From the NCBI RefSeq assembly GCF_000696385.1, contig NZ_JJMN01000044.1:1-64000 (forward strand): a stretch of 64,000 nucleotides of DNA. Direction: 5' to 3'. Positions 39,831 to 50,169 of this stretch are shown here, one piece after another. Source of the DNA: Vibrio metoecus. GTDB lineage: Bacteria; Pseudomonadota; Gammaproteobacteria; Enterobacterales; Vibrionaceae. Numbering within the stretch: position 1 is the stretch's first letter; the number at the start of each line of letters is the position of its first letter. The position numbers were made by a program, and so were the translations under genes. Below the pieces are notes generated by a model. That model was given only the letters and a program-made list of their open reading frames with translations, was not told the DNA's origin and did not search any database.

Positions 39831-39857
39831 GTATGAAACATATGCAACAGTGTTGCA

Positions 39858-40768
39858 TTACTGATTTTTCAGCTCTAGCGTTTGCAACATCACTTGCGAT
39901 GGCGCAAAGAAATAAGCCCCTGTCACAGCTTTGGTAAAGCGCAGCAGTTGGTCTGTTTTTCCATCGGTCACACCATACATGCTTTCCAGCATGGTTTTGA
40001 AATTATGCAGTGTGTGACAGTAAGCAATAAACAGTAGGCCGTGATCGCCGCTCACGCTGCCATACGGCAGGCTGTGACGAACAATCTTCAATCCTTTGCC
40101 TTCTTCTTTAATATCCACTCGGCCCACATGCGAAGCGGCCGGAACATTCTCCAGCTCGACAGAATCGGGCTTAGTACGGCCAATCACTTTTTCTTGTGCC
40201 GCTAAGTTGAGTCGGCTCCACGCGGGCAGGTTGTGCACAAAGCGTTGCACCATCACATAACTGCCACCTGCAAATTCTCCATCGGCTACCAAAGCAACCT
40301 CTGCACGTTTCTCCGCTTTCGGGTTTTCTGTGCCGTCGATAAAGCCGGTCATGTCGCGCGCATCTAAATAACGGAAACCGTAGGTTTCGTCTACCACTTC
40401 AATATCTTCAGCGATATCACTGATCCCTTTACGCAGGGCAATAAAAACAGTAAGTCGTGGCGCGTCGAGTGACAATGGATCAGCACATCCACATCCGTGC
40501 TTGGCGCGTGAGTTTCGCCCTCACCCAGCTCAGGAAAATCAATCAGTTCTGGTGGCGACGCCATCTCAAAATGGCTCCAAAAACCTTTGCTGAACGCGAC
40601 AGAAACCGTCAGATCTGCTCCCGGCTGATTTTGATTGATTTCCTCAACTAACGCAGGCAGCGCTTTAAGTGCTTGCAAAACATTCGCGTGGTTTTGACGA
40701 ACTTTAATCAGTGTGTACAGGGCAAATGGGCCAGCTTCCGGCACGATTGCAGTCTGTGACTTAAACAT
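39858..40768 (-). CDS. Dye-decolourising (DyP-type) peroxidase, apparent frameshift
   Basis: A heme peroxidase of the DyP family, cytosolic with no signal peptide. The N-terminal half (MFKSQTAIVPEAGPFALYTL) runs to HCHSTRHDLLF. There the frame shifts at about 40445. One missing T in a T run would give LLFFIALRKGISDIAEDIEV. The second half has the catalytic DyP signature RDMTGFIDGTENPKAEKR and the proximal heme His in NVPAASHVGRVD. Corrected length is about 303 residues. The natural substrate is unknown. Confidence 0.92.
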
Positions 40769-40833
40769 AATGAGTCCTCACTTTTAGGTTTTGCTCAGTG
40801 TAATAAAAAGTTAAATCCCTACGTTGATGATGA

Positions 40834-41298
40834 TCATACCTTGTCTAACACGGGGATTTGTAAACTGTCTTTGACGTGGCGGCTCTGTACAAGATAAATG
40901 CCAAACCACAGCAGCAAGACCAACGTTAGCGCATTCGCCCAGTGAAATGCGCCCTGCTGCAAATAAACATGGAAAGCCGTTTGAATAGCCTGACCGATGA
41001 CAGTCAACAAAGTCATTGCACGACCTTGAGCCACGATTCGGTTGACCCATCCACGTTGTGAGTTACGCAACGTAATCAACCACATCAAGCTGAGAATAGG
41101 CACGCCCATCGCCAATCCTACATAAAGCAACGAATGATCAGGATAGATTAAAGACAGCAAACGCGAACCATGTTCGCGGCTCACTCCTGCCATCACAAAC
41201 ATGACCCAAGCCCGAATAAGAAACAGCCATCCTAGCCATAGCCATAGCGGCGCTTTTAAAAATCCTTGGCTATCATACTGTTCTAGCGAATAACGCAC
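40834..41298 (-). CDS. DUF2919 family inner-membrane protein (YfeZ-like)
   Basis: A 154-residue protein with about four hydrophobic helices. It starts MRYSLEQYDSQGFLKAPLWL, a block typical of the DUF2919 family, and contains LLSLIYPDHSLLYVGLAMGV. No function is established for the family. It lies upstream of the DyP peroxidase on the same strand; in E. coli yfeZ is also close to the DyP gene yfeX. That conserved neighbourhood hints at a linked role, but this is inference. Confidence 0.8.
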   Translation of the reverse strand: MRYSLEQYDSQGFLKAPLWLWLGWLFLIRAWVMFVMAGVSREHGSRLLSLIYPDHSLLYVGLAMGVPILSLMWLITLRNSQRGWVNRIVAQGRAMTLLTVIGQAIQTAFHVYLQQGAFHWANALTLVLLLWFGIYLVQSRHVKDSLQIPVLDKV

Positions 41299-41441
41299 GG
41301 GGTTCTCTACTGATAAATCACGGGCTTTCCACTCTAGCGCAATTCATCCAAATGACCACTGCTAATTCTTGAGAAGCGCCATTTTTTACTGAAGCATCAC
41401 ATGCTAGTCTTAGCCCTCAAGCTTTTTAATTCGAGCCGATA

Positions 41442-41799
41442 ATGAAAAATTCCACGCCAATACCTTCTGAGCAAACGCAACAAGAGGCGCAGAAAATCGC
41501 CAAAGCCACCCAAAGACCAGGGCAAACCAAAGAGCAGACGAAACTGACTTACCCAAGGTATCGAAAAAGGGATTGCACTGTATAAGAAGCAGCAAAAAGA
41601 GAAACATCGACAAGCCGATAAACTGCGTAAAAAGGCGTTAAAAGCCAAGCAATCCTCGACGGAGGAAATCCACGAAGCGGATGACTATGTATCGGAGCTA
41701 GACGATGTATCTCATACCAATCAAGCCAAACTCGCATGGATATTATTAGTGCTCAGTTGGGTAGGCTTTATCACTTATTGGTGGTGGCAAAACAGCTGA
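41442..41799 (+). CDS. DUF2956 family protein, apparent frameshift
   Basis: Starts MKNSTPIPSEQTQQEAQKIA and is highly charged, with RPGQTKEQTKL. The frame then fails at about 41551, where one extra C in GACTTACC would account for it. Corrected, it reads KLITQGIEKGIALYKKQQKE, continues through a Lys/Arg/Glu coiled-coil-like region, and ends in a single membrane helix (LAWILLVLSWVGFITYWWW). That gives 118 residues with a C-terminal anchor, the DUF2956 architecture. No function is known. Confidence 0.75.
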
Positions 41800-41825
41800 T
41801 GTGCACCAACATGATGTGGACAAAG

Positions 41826-41847
41826 AAAAAGCCAGCGATGCTGGCTT
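41826..41847. terminator. Bidirectional terminator
   Basis: AAAAGCCAGC, loop GAT, GCTGGCTTT lies between the convergent DUF2956 and helix-turn-helix genes and touches the stop of the latter. Confidence 0.8.
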
Positions 41848-42134
41848 TATGCACAAAATCCTAGACTTTCCGCAATATCTTTTTTTCGTTCAGTCACCCA
41901 TTGACTGTCAAAGGGTCCCCAGTCTGAGAGCTGGTAGTAGCCATCGTTATGTCGACGACCATCTTGAACAAAATTTAATTCAATGCCGATACCCGGCATG
42001 GCTTTAATCACATCTTGAATGGTGCGACGTGGCCAACCCGTTTTTTCGATGAGCTTAGGGACATTGGGTCGCTCAAGGCTTTCCACTAACAAAGCTAAAT
42101 ACAGGCGCCTTGCAAAAACAGGACTCAGTTCCAT
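41847..42134 (-). CDS. Small winged-helix DNA-binding-like protein
   Basis: A 95-residue protein. The N-terminal half looks like a winged helix (RRLYLALLVESLERPNVPKL, then TGWPRRTIQDVIKAMPGIG as the likely recognition helix). The rest has GRRHNDGYYQLSDWGPFDSQ. I recognise it only as a conserved Vibrio protein and cannot name a family or target. It has an AGGAGG-like site (CTCCT on the plus strand just after 42134) and stands alone, convergent to DUF2956. Confidence 0.65.
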   Translation of the reverse strand: MELSPVFARRLYLALLVESLERPNVPKLIEKTGWPRRTIQDVIKAMPGIGIELNFVQDGRRHNDGYYQLSDWGPFDSQWVTERKKDIAESLGFCA

Positions 42135-42379
42135 TGATACCTCCTAAAGTGTGCTGTGCTCATTATTTCCGTTTTACCGTGTCATGTGTTGCGTTTGATC
42201 AAGAACTTGCCAATCGATTTATCTTGACGGGGTATTTTTTCTTTGCGTGAAATATCTACATCACACTTTTGTCTCTGCTGCCCCTTCCTGTTAGGATTGA
42301 ACGCACAATAAGCAAGGTTGCAGCGAGCTACGCTTCGTCTAGCAATCCATTCAGCCCTTCAATAAAAGCAAGGATAAAC

Positions 42380-42727
42380 ATGACAAACATTCTGTATGGC
42401 ATTCCTAACTGCGACACGATTAAAAAAGCACGTAAGTGGCTAGAACAAGAGGGAGTTCCCTATCAGTTTCACGATTATCGTAAAGATGGCATCACACCTG
42501 AGCTTATTGCTCGGTTTTGTGATCAGTTAGGTTGGGAACAGGTACTCAATAAACGCGGCACCACCTATCGCCAACTCAGCGATGAACAAAAAGCCACTTT
42601 GAATGCCGAGAATGCCGTGGCATTGTTAGTTGACCAACCGGCAATGATTAAACGCCCTATTTTACAGCGCCAAGATACGCTCCATCTTGGCTTTAGCGAT
42701 ACGCAGTACCGCGCTCTTTTCTCTTAA
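42380..42727 (+). CDS. ArsC/Spx-family thioredoxin-fold protein (YffB-like)
   Basis: A 115-residue thioredoxin-fold protein of the ArsC/Spx superfamily. It shows [20 protein letters not shown] (single Cys in PNCDT), then [18 protein letters not shown] and [17 protein letters not shown]. Despite the family name, YffB-type members have not been shown to be arsenate reductases. AAGGA precedes ATG 42380. It lies 16 bp upstream of dapE and is probably co-transcribed, the same order as yffB-dapE in E. coli. A distinct ArsC-family gene is at 53227. Confidence 0.9.
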   Translation: MTNILYGIPNCDTIKKARKWLEQEGVPYQFHDYRKDGITPELIARFCDQLGWEQVLNKRGTTYRQLSDEQKATLNAENAVALLVDQPAMIKRPILQRQDTLHLGFSDTQYRALFS

Positions 42728-42743
42728 TACAAGGATTTCAAGG

Positions 42744-43877
42744 ATGATAGATAGCCCTGTTCTGGCTCTGGCAAAAGATCTCATCAGCCGCCAATCGGTC
42801 ACACCTGCAGATGCAGGATGCCAAGATGTAATGATTGCGCGCTTAAAAGCGCTTGGGTTCGAAATTGAAAGCATGGTGTTTGAAGACACCACCAACTTCT
42901 GGGCTCGCCGCGGCACGCAATCTCCCCTGTTTGTTTTTGCAGGTCATACCGATGTGGTGCCTGCAGGCCCTTTGGCGCAGTGGCACACTCCTCCTTTTGA
43001 GCCGACTGTGATTGATGGTTTCCTGCATGGGCGTGGCGCAGCAGATATGAAAGGCTCGCTGGCTTGTATGATTGTGGCGGTAGAGCGCTTTATTGCCGAA
43101 CACCCCGATCATCAAGGCTCGATCGGTTTTTTGATCACTTCTGATGAAGAAGGCCCCTTTATCAACGGTACCGTCCGTGTCGTAGAAACGCTAATGGCAC
43201 GTAACGAACTGATCGATATGTGTATCGTCGGTGAGCCGTCCAGTACCCTAGCCGTAGGCGATGTGGTGAAAAATGGCCGTCGTGGCTCCATCACTGGGGA
43301 TTTGAAGGTAAAAGGCACTCAAGGCCATGTTGCTTATCCGCATCTGGCTAATAATCCCGTGCATAAAGCGCTCCCCGCATTGGCTGAATTGGCCGCAACT
43401 TCATGGGATGAAGGCAACGCGTTTTTCCCACCCACTAGCTTTCAAATCCCGAATTTGCAAGCTGGCACTGGCGCCTCTAACGTGATCCCTGGGGAATTTG
43501 ATGTGCAATTTAACTTCCGTTTTAGCACCGAACTCACCGATGAAGAGATCAAACGCCGCGTACATTCGGTTTTGGATGCTCACGGATTGGATTACGACCT
43601 GAAATGGACACTCAGTGGTCAACCTTTCTTAACCGATGCTGGTGAACTGCTCGCCGCCGTTGTGGCTGCTGTTGAAGAAGTCAACCATCAAGCTCCTGCG
43701 CTCCTGACGACAGGCGGAACATCCGATGGTCGCTTTATCGCACAAATGGGGGCGCAAGTTGTGGAGCTCGGTCCCGTTAATGCCACCATTCACAAAGTTA
43801 ACGAATGTGTGCGGATTACTGATTTGGAAAAATTGACCGACATGTACCAAAAAACCTTAAATCACCTTCTAGGCTAA
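42744..43877 (+). CDS. dapE: Succinyl-diaminopimelate desuccinylase DapE
   Basis: A 377-residue di-zinc M20-family hydrolase in the succinylase branch of lysine and meso-diaminopimelate synthesis. Metal-binding and catalytic blocks are [47 protein letters not shown] and [20 protein letters not shown]. The start ATG 42744 has AAGG upstream. dapA, from the same pathway, is only about 2 kb downstream in this window. Confidence 0.97.
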   Translation: MIDSPVLALAKDLISRQSVTPADAGCQDVMIARLKALGFEIESMVFEDTTNFWARRGTQSPLFVFAGHTDVVPAGPLAQWHTPPFEPTVIDGFLHGRGAADMKGSLACMIVAVERFIAEHPDHQGSIGFLITSDEEGPFINGTVRVVETLMARNELIDMCIVGEPSSTLAVGDVVKNGRRGSITGDLKVKGTQGHVAYPHLANNPVHKALPALAELAATSWDEGNAFFPPTSFQIPNLQAGTGASNVIPGEFDVQFNFRFSTELTDEEIKRRVHSVLDAHGLDYDLKWTLSGQPFLTDAGELLAAVVAAVEEVNHQAPALLTTGGTSDGRFIAQMGAQVVELGPVNATIHKVNECVRITDLEKLTDMYQKTLNHLLG

Positions 43878-43879
43878 CT

Positions 43880-44554
43880 ATGACGGCAGAGCAGTTGACC
43901 GGCCAAATTGGCACCCATTTGGTGTCAGTTTGGGTAGGACAAAAAGCATTTCAGGTTCATCCGCAAGTGAGTGCCGACTTGTTGGCACTCAAACAAGCGG
44001 CGCACGATGCTGGATTTAATTTGTGCATTGCGAGTGGTTTTCGCCCTTTTGAACGCCAGTTAACCATCTGGAATCAGAAGATGACGGGCCAAAAGCCGAT
44101 TTTAGATGAACAAAGCCAACCTTTCGCAGTGGATAGATTAAGCGAGGCAGAAAAAATACTGGCCATTTTACGCTGGTCAGCCTTACCGGGCGCGAGCCGT
44201 CACCATTGGGGAACGGATTTTGATGTCTACGACCGAGACGCCTTGCCTGAAAATACAAGCCTACTGCTTGAACCTTGGGAATACTTAACCGGTCACCAAA
44301 GTCAGTTCTACCTATGGCTAGATGCCCACCTTGCTGAGTTTGGCTTTTTTCTGCCCTATCAGAACGGGCAAGGGGTTGGTTTTGAGCCTTGGCATATCAG
44401 CCATAAAGTAACCGCGCAACAATGCCTTGCGGAGCTTACTGAACCGCGATTACGTGAACAACTTTCCAAAGCAGACATCGAAGGTCAATCAACGATTCTC
44501 ACGATGCTACCGGAGCTTTATCAGCGCTTCATTACCAATATTAGTGAGGGATAA
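43880..44554 (+). CDS. M15 family peptidase (VanY-like D-alanyl-D-alanine carboxypeptidase)
   Basis: A 224-residue protein with the M15B signature: ASGFRPFERQLTIWNQKM, then SRHHWGTDFDVYD (zinc ligands His and Asp) and GFEPWHISHK (catalytic Glu and third His ligand). Such enzymes trim peptidoglycan peptides. No signal peptide or N-terminal helix is visible, which is unusual for a periplasmic enzyme, so its compartment is uncertain. It starts 2 bp after dapE, so the two are co-transcribed. Confidence 0.88.
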   Translation: MTAEQLTGQIGTHLVSVWVGQKAFQVHPQVSADLLALKQAAHDAGFNLCIASGFRPFERQLTIWNQKMTGQKPILDEQSQPFAVDRLSEAEKILAILRWSALPGASRHHWGTDFDVYDRDALPENTSLLLEPWEYLTGHQSQFYLWLDAHLAEFGFFLPYQNGQGVGFEPWHISHKVTAQQCLAELTEPRLREQLSKADIEGQSTILTMLPELYQRFITNISEG

Positions 44555-44555
44555 A

Positions 44556-44768
44556 ATGGAGATATTGTTTAACCCTTGGGTGATCTCTTTCATTGTCGTT
44601 GCGGTCATTGTCGGCAATATTGCCGCCTTGAAATACACCGCCAATATGAAAGTAGGACAAATGGGAAAAAAGAGTGAACTGGATCGATTAAACGAACTGG
44701 ATAAGCAGCGCAATCCTCAGTCTAGCGATACATCCAAACAAACGACCGCCCCCGAAGACAAGCCATAG
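44556..44768 (+). CDS. DUF2897 family small membrane protein
   Basis: A 70-residue protein with one N-terminal helix (VISFIVVAVIVGNIAALKY) and a hydrophilic tail (SELDRLNELDKQRNPQSSDT). ATG 44556 immediately follows the peptidase stop and is preceded by GAGGG. It is the last gene of the yffB-dapE-M15-DUF2897 run before a terminator. Function unknown. Confidence 0.82.
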   Translation: MEILFNPWVISFIVVAVIVGNIAALKYTANMKVGQMGKKSELDRLNELDKQRNPQSSDTSKQTTAPEDKP

Positions 44769-44783
44769 TGACTGATGAAGTTC

Positions 44784-44818
44784 AAAAAAGAAGGGATGCC
44801 ACTGCATCCCTTCTTTTT
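44784..44818. terminator. Bidirectional terminator
   Basis: AAAAAAGAAGGGATG, loop CCACTG, CATCCCTTCTTTTT: a long stem with A and T runs on both sides between DUF2897 (plus) and bamC (minus). Confidence 0.92.
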
Positions 44819-44867
44819 ACTTTGTTATTCGTTTTGAAATGAGAGCATCAAAACGCCCCCTTTCACA

Positions 44868-45889
44868 TTACTTCTTATCCACTACCGCAGAGAGTACAGG
44901 AACCATCTCTTTAAGCAGGGCTTCATTAACCGGTTTTCCTGAAGAGTCAGTCACGTTAATCGAAGTACGGTTACCCAAATCGCCAAACAAGAAAGTATAC
45001 GTCCCTGATTTTAGCTCAATCGGTTTTACGCCAATCTCTTGCCAGAAATCATCATCCGGCGAAGCGTATTTCGCTTTAACAGTACCTTGCGACTGGTTAC
45101 GTTCTTCAATGGTAAAGCCCATCTTAGGAAGCAACTCTGGTAAACGTTGCCACAACACATCATAAGGTGTACGCGCGATAATCACAGGGAAGCCACTACG
45201 GTCTGCGCCCATGGTGATCGGGATCTGCTTCACCAACTCTTGAGCACGACGCGCCGCTTCCGCACGAATGTCGGAATCATAACGAGTGGTCACCAAGTTC
45301 GTCATAAAGGCGTTATAGCGCTCTTTATTGGTGGCAGAGACGGTTTGCACTTGGCCATTTTCACGCCAACCAACCAGTGAAATCTTGAAACCGTAACGGT
45401 TGTTGTTCTCCACCATCGACATTACGTAGCGGCTACCGATGGTGACATCTTCATCTTCGGAAACCCACTCAACCCAATCCGTTTCAACCATAGAATCGGT
45501 TTGCTTACGTAGCGGAATCTTACGCTCAGCGATCATATTCAGTGCAGTTTGCCACTACTTTTTTGGGCTTCATCTTGGCGCACCATCCACAGCGTTACTT
45601 CACCATTTTGGCGTTCTGCGCGAGCACCTGGAATCAACTCCAACACTTGTTGTGGAGGACGAATATCGACCGTACTCCCCACACCACCGAGGAAATCACC
45701 TTGGGGAATATCGTAGTTAGGGTAGAACTGTGGCGTGGAACCTTGTGGTAATACCCAAGGCTTAAATTCTGTGGTTTCGAGGTAGTCGAAATCGTTTTTG
45801 GCTTGGCGTCGCTGCGTCGGGCTGCTGGAGCAAGCACTTAAAACCAAAACAGCCAGTGAACCGAGAACTAGCTGGCGAGAAAACTTCAT
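44868..45889 (-). CDS. bamC: Outer-membrane assembly lipoprotein BamC, apparent frameshift
   Basis: A lipoprotein of the BAM complex that inserts beta-barrel proteins. The signal peptide has the lipobox LSAC (LGSLAVLVLSACSSSPTQ). The frame is lost at about 45550-45560. Removing one A from the six-A run and one G from GTAGTGG gives DEAQKVWQTALNMIAERKIP and joins the C-terminal helix-grip domains (DTDWVEW-like, then VARTPYDVLWQRLPELLPKM-like). Corrected length is about 339 residues. It sits downstream of dapA on the same strand, the dapA-bamC operon of gamma-proteobacteria. Confidence 0.92.
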
Positions 45890-45946
45890 TGAAACTCCTA
45901 AAAATGACCGGGGTTATCAGACCCCGGCATTGTAATAGATAGCGCC

Positions 45947-46825
45947 TTAATAAATACAGGCTTCAGACAGTGCTTGGGCAACGATTGGACGCGCTTGTTC
46001 CGACAGTTGGGTCAAAGGTAGACGCAGATCACCATTTGTGATCAATCCCATTTTGTGGGCAGCCCATTTCACTGGGATTGGGCTGGATTCGATAAACAGA
46101 TTTTTGTGCAGCGTCATTAAACGTTGATTGATGATTTCTGCTTCTTCAAATTTTCCTTCCAGAGCCAAATGCATCATCTTCGCCATATCGGCAGCGGCGA
46201 TATTGTTGGTCACAGAAATGACGCCTTGACCACCAAGTTTCACAAACTCAAGACCCGTTGCGTCATCACCACTGAGCAGCACAAACCCTTTCTTACACAT
46301 TTCAAGGTGTTTTGCCACGCGGCTGAGATCGCCTGTTGCATCTTTTAAAGCCACAATATTCTTGATTTCAGATAAACGGGCCACCGTTTCTGGACGCATG
46401 TCGACTGCCGTACGTCCTGGAACGTTATACAAAATCACAGGAATGTCGGTTTCTTGCGCAATCGCATTATAGTGAAGGAACAGCCCCTCTTGAGTCGGCT
46501 TATTGTAGTAGGGCGTGACACTCAAATAACCAGATATGCCGGTGTTATTGAGCAGACGACTGAATGTAACCGCTTCATGCGTTGCATTAGCGCCCGTTCC
46601 GGCAATAATCGGAAGTCGGCCTTCAGCAAACTCAACCGTTTTAGCAACCACCTTTACGTGCTCTTCGACCGTCAGCGTGGCGGATTCACCCGTGGTGCCG
46701 ACAGACACAATCGCATCGGTTCCAGCATCAACATGGAAATCGACTAACTTTTTCAGGCTGATATAGTCGACCTCTCCGTCTGGAGTAAATGGGGTAATTA
46801 ACGCAACGATACTTCCTGAAAACAT
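45947..46825 (-). CDS. dapA: 4-hydroxy-tetrahydrodipicolinate synthase DapA
   Basis: A 292-residue TIM-barrel aldolase that condenses pyruvate with aspartate semialdehyde, the first committed step to lysine. It shows [60 protein letters not shown] and [14 protein letters not shown] with the Schiff-base Lys. It is divergent from gcvR, as in E. coli. Confidence 0.97.
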   Translation of the reverse strand: MFSGSIVALITPFTPDGEVDYISLKKLVDFHVDAGTDAIVSVGTTGESATLTVEEHVKVVAKTVEFAEGRLPIIAGTGANATHEAVTFSRLLNNTGISGYLSVTPYYNKPTQEGLFLHYNAIAQETDIPVILYNVPGRTAVDMRPETVARLSEIKNIVALKDATGDLSRVAKHLEMCKKGFVLLSGDDATGLEFVKLGGQGVISVTNNIAAADMAKMMHLALEGKFEEAEIINQRLMTLHKNLFIESSPIPVKWAAHKMGLITNGDLRLPLTQLSEQARPIVAQALSEACIY

Positions 46826-47101
46826 GTCTATCTCCCTAATCTGATACTCTCAGCATGGTAATGCATGGCGCTAAAAAAAGACAAGCGGAGAAATGGGCTT
46901 AAATCGCCATGCGGATGAATATTGATAAGACGCCCTCATAAAACGGCATCTTGATGAATCGTCTTTATACACAGTGCAGCCGAGTGGGTGTCAAACCACC
47001 GTCATTTTCAGGGGCATCGCACGGAAAAACGCGTTTGTTCACGGTTTTTCTATACTTTAACTGTGTTAACATGCCCGAAAAATCATCTTAAAAGTGACAG
47101 T

Positions 47102-47644
47102 ATGACCCAGCATCTTGTGATCACCGCCGTGGGCACCGACAGACCCGGCATTTGTAATGAAGTGGTTCGATTGGTTACCCAAGCGGGTTGCAACATCATC
47201 GATAGCCGTATTGCTTTGTTTGGAAAGGAGTTTACTCTCCTGATGTTGATCTCCGGATCCCCGAGCAGCATCACTCGCGTTGAGACAACACTCCCCTTGC
47301 TAGGTCAACAACATGATCTGATCACTATGATGAAACGTACTTCACCTCATGATCATCAAAGTCATGCTTATACCGTTGAGGTGTATGTTGAGTCTGACGA
47401 TAAATTGGGGCTCACGGAAAAGTTCACTCAGTTTTTTGCTCAACGCCAAATCGGTATGGCCTCACTCAGCGCACAAACCATCAGCAAGGAAAAGCTGCAC
47501 AGTGAGCAAGATCAGTTCCATATTGCGATTGGTGCGCGTGTGGATTCCGGCTGTAATCTGATGCAACTGCAAGAAGAGTTTGATGCCTTGTGTGAAGAAC
47601 TTGATGTTCAAGGTTCGCTTAATTTTATAAAAAATAGTCAGTAA
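47102..47644 (+). CDS. gcvR: Glycine cleavage system regulator GcvR
   Basis: A 180-residue protein with two ACT-type domains: MTQHLVITAVGTDRPGICNE (about 1-80) and YTVEVYVESDDKLGLTEKFT (about 90-170). It antagonises the activator GcvA in response to glycine. ATG 47102 is chosen because the family start is MTQHLVITA; an upstream in-frame extension is not conserved. It is followed 14 bp later by bcp. Confidence 0.92.
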   Translation: MTQHLVITAVGTDRPGICNEVVRLVTQAGCNIIDSRIALFGKEFTLLMLISGSPSSITRVETTLPLLGQQHDLITMMKRTSPHDHQSHAYTVEVYVESDDKLGLTEKFTQFFAQRQIGMASLSAQTISKEKLHSEQDQFHIAIGARVDSGCNLMQLQEEFDALCEELDVQGSLNFIKNSQ

Positions 47645-47658
47645 TCAAAGGGATCACT

Positions 47659-48126
47659 ATGAACACTCTCACCGCAGGAACTCCAGCGCCAACCTTTTCT
47701 CTGCCAGATCAAGATGGCAAGGCGATTTCACTTGCTGATTTCGCAGGTAAAAAAGTGCTGCTTTATTTTTACCCTAAAGCCATGACACCCGGCTGTACCG
47801 TTCAAGCACAAGGTCTGCGTGATGTTCAAACAAAATTGCAGGCACATAATGTGGTCGTACTGGGCGTCAGCATTGATCCGGTAAAACGTCTCGGCAAGTT
47901 CATCGAGCGAGATAACCTCAATTTCACACTGCTGTCAGATGAAGATCACCAAGTGGCGGAACAGTTTGGTGTATGGGGCGAGAAAAAATTCATGGGTAAA
48001 GTGTTTGATGGTTTGCATCGCATCAGCTTTTTGATCAATGAACAAGGTGTGATTGAACAGGTATTTGATAAATTCAAAACCACCAACCATCATGAAGTTG
48101 TGTTGAACTACCTAAACCAAGCGTAA
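47659..48126 (+). CDS. bcp: Thioredoxin-dependent peroxiredoxin Bcp
   Basis: A 155-residue PrxQ-type peroxiredoxin that reduces hydroperoxides. It has GTPAPTFSLPDQDGKAISLA at the start and the peroxidatic Cys in MTPGCTVQAQGLRD. Five residues later, where E. coli Bcp carries its resolving Cys, there is Gln. I see no other Cys in the protein, so it would act as a one-Cys enzyme. AAAGGGATC precedes the start. It lies downstream of gcvR, as in E. coli. Confidence 0.94.
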   Translation: MNTLTAGTPAPTFSLPDQDGKAISLADFAGKKVLLYFYPKAMTPGCTVQAQGLRDVQTKLQAHNVVVLGVSIDPVKRLGKFIERDNLNFTLLSDEDHQVAEQFGVWGEKKFMGKVFDGLHRISFLINEQGVIEQVFDKFKTTNHHEVVLNYLNQA

Positions 48127-48164
48127 TTCGCTTTCTATGATAACCCACAAGCTTATCTAAATTT

Positions 48165-48188
48165 AAGGCCAGTCAATGACTGGCCTTA
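48165..48188. terminator. Bidirectional terminator after bcp
   Basis: TAAGGCCAGTCA/TGACTGGCCTTA, an 11-12-bp perfect stem between the convergent bcp and chemoreceptor genes. Confidence 0.85.
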
Positions 48189-48211
48189 CTATTTATTGTG
48201 AGTAAACCGAG

Positions 48212-50085
48212 CTACACAATAAAGGTATTGAGTACTTTGCCTTGCTCACGCACGTTTTCGGTTTGCACTTGCATTGCCAAACTAGCCGCTTTGGCTGAAT
48301 CGGCAACCAGAGTCGAGAGGTCTTTGATTTTGACCGTGTTGGTGTTGATCTCTTCGGCAACCAGACTCTGCTCTTCTGCTGCTGATGCAATCTGCATATT
48401 CATATCGCTGATACGCTGAATCGCGCTGCGGATCCGTTGCAGTGATTCATCGGCACGCTGCGCTTTTTGTACCGCATCATCGGCCGTGTATTTACTTTCA
48501 TTCATCGCGACCGAAACCGCACTCGCACCACTTTGCAGTTGTTCAATCATGCTGCGAATTTCCGTTGTCGATTGCTGTGTACGCTGTGCTAGGGTACGAA
48601 CCTCATCCGCAACTACCGCGAAACCGCGGCCGGATTCTCCTGCACGCGCAGCCTCAATCGCCGCGTTTAGTGCCAGTAAGTTAGTTTGGTCAGCAATATC
48701 GTTAATCACTTTTAAGATGGTTTCGATGTTACCCGTCGCCACTTCTAACCCTTTCACCTCTTCTACGGCTTGTTCAATACGTGCTGATAGCGCATCAATC
48801 GAACGCGTAGTATCACTTACGACCTTGCTGCCATCTTGTGAGGCTTCATCGGCCTCATGAGCCGCCGCCGCCGCCCCTTGAGCATTGTTGGCAACTTCGG
48901 TTGCTGTCACGGCCATCTCGTGCATTGCGGTCGCTAACTGCTCTAATTCTTGCAACTGCTGAGACATGGCACTGGCTGATTCATGAGCCCCCTGAACCGT
49001 CTGCTCGGTACCATGCATGATCTCGGCGCCAATCCCTTTAAACTGCTTGAATACGTTTTTGTAACGTTTCGCTAAATACGTTGAAATCCTTCGCCAATAT
49101 CGCGAATTCCATATCCGTATTGGTATCTAGGCGTTTGGTTAGATCACCTTGGCCTGAAGCCACATCTTCAATCGCACGGCTTAACGCACCGAGTGGTTTC
49201 ATCAGCACTTTAATTAAGAAGCTCAGACCAACGATGCTCAGTAATACGCCAATTACGGTGTAAATCAGCGAGCTGCGACGTAAATCATTCACCATCGCGA
49301 ACGCGACAGATTCATCAACCACGGCACCGATATACCAATGTTCTGACGGTACTTGGGCAAACTTAACTAAGTAGTATTTGCCATCAAGCTCAACCCGCTG
49401 AGTTCCCTCTTTTAGCTCCACATTCGGCAAGAATTTGCTGAACTTCTCGCCGTTATTTTCTGCATTAGGGTGCGCAATCGTAATACCGTCTGCGGTGGTG
49501 ATGAACAGATAGCCCGCATCAAACAAGTTAATCGAGTTGACCAGTTGCGCCAATTGTGTAAGTTCTACGTCGTAGAACATGGCACCAATAAAATTGTTCT
49601 GTTGATACACGGGCGTGCCGATAGAAATGATGATTTTCTTGGTTGAAATATCTACATACGGCTCTGTAACCGTCAGCTTCCCTTCTCGTTTCGCATCGAT
49701 ATACCAAGGACGCTTGCGGGGGTCATAATCGGAGTTCGGCTCCCAGCCATCATCGTTTTCCACAACCGAGGCATCAGACTCATACCCCAAACCGATCGCT
49801 AAAAAGCTGCCTTTTAAATTCGGCGCTTCCAAAACGTTTTTCACAAACGTTTTATTGGTTGGATCAAGTTCCAACACTTCTGTCGTCGATTGGGCGAGCC
49901 CCTTTTTACTCGCGAGATCCGACTCTATGGTGTTTTTAACCCCTTTCACCATTTCCATCAGACTATCTTGCACTAATGACTCAATCTCCTCACGCACCGT
50001 TGAAAGCTGCTGAAAGGAAAGCAGTGCAATAATACACAGTAATAAAGCCGATGAAGCGGCAACGATCTTCTGACTAAACCGTCAT
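48212..50085 (-). CDS. Methyl-accepting chemotaxis protein (dCACHE type), apparent frameshifts
   Basis: A transmembrane chemoreceptor of about 623 corrected residues. The N-terminal helix ([20 protein letters not shown]), a periplasmic double-CACHE domain ([20 protein letters not shown], then [20 protein letters not shown]), a second membrane helix, HAMP and a signalling tip ([20 protein letters not shown]) are all present. Two breaks occur. An extra G at about 50080, right after the start, turns MTFSQK into a stop. An extra G at about 49040 breaks [20 protein letters not shown]. The ligand is unknown; the CACHE motif is of the amine/amino-acid type at best. A sigma-28-like promoter lies upstream. 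Confidence 0.9.
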
Positions 50086-50169
50086 AATTCCCAATCCTTC
50101 TGTTTCTGGGTTCCAGATAACCGCAGTGCGATAAATAATCTTGATTAACCTGACTTTCTTATAAGTGCT

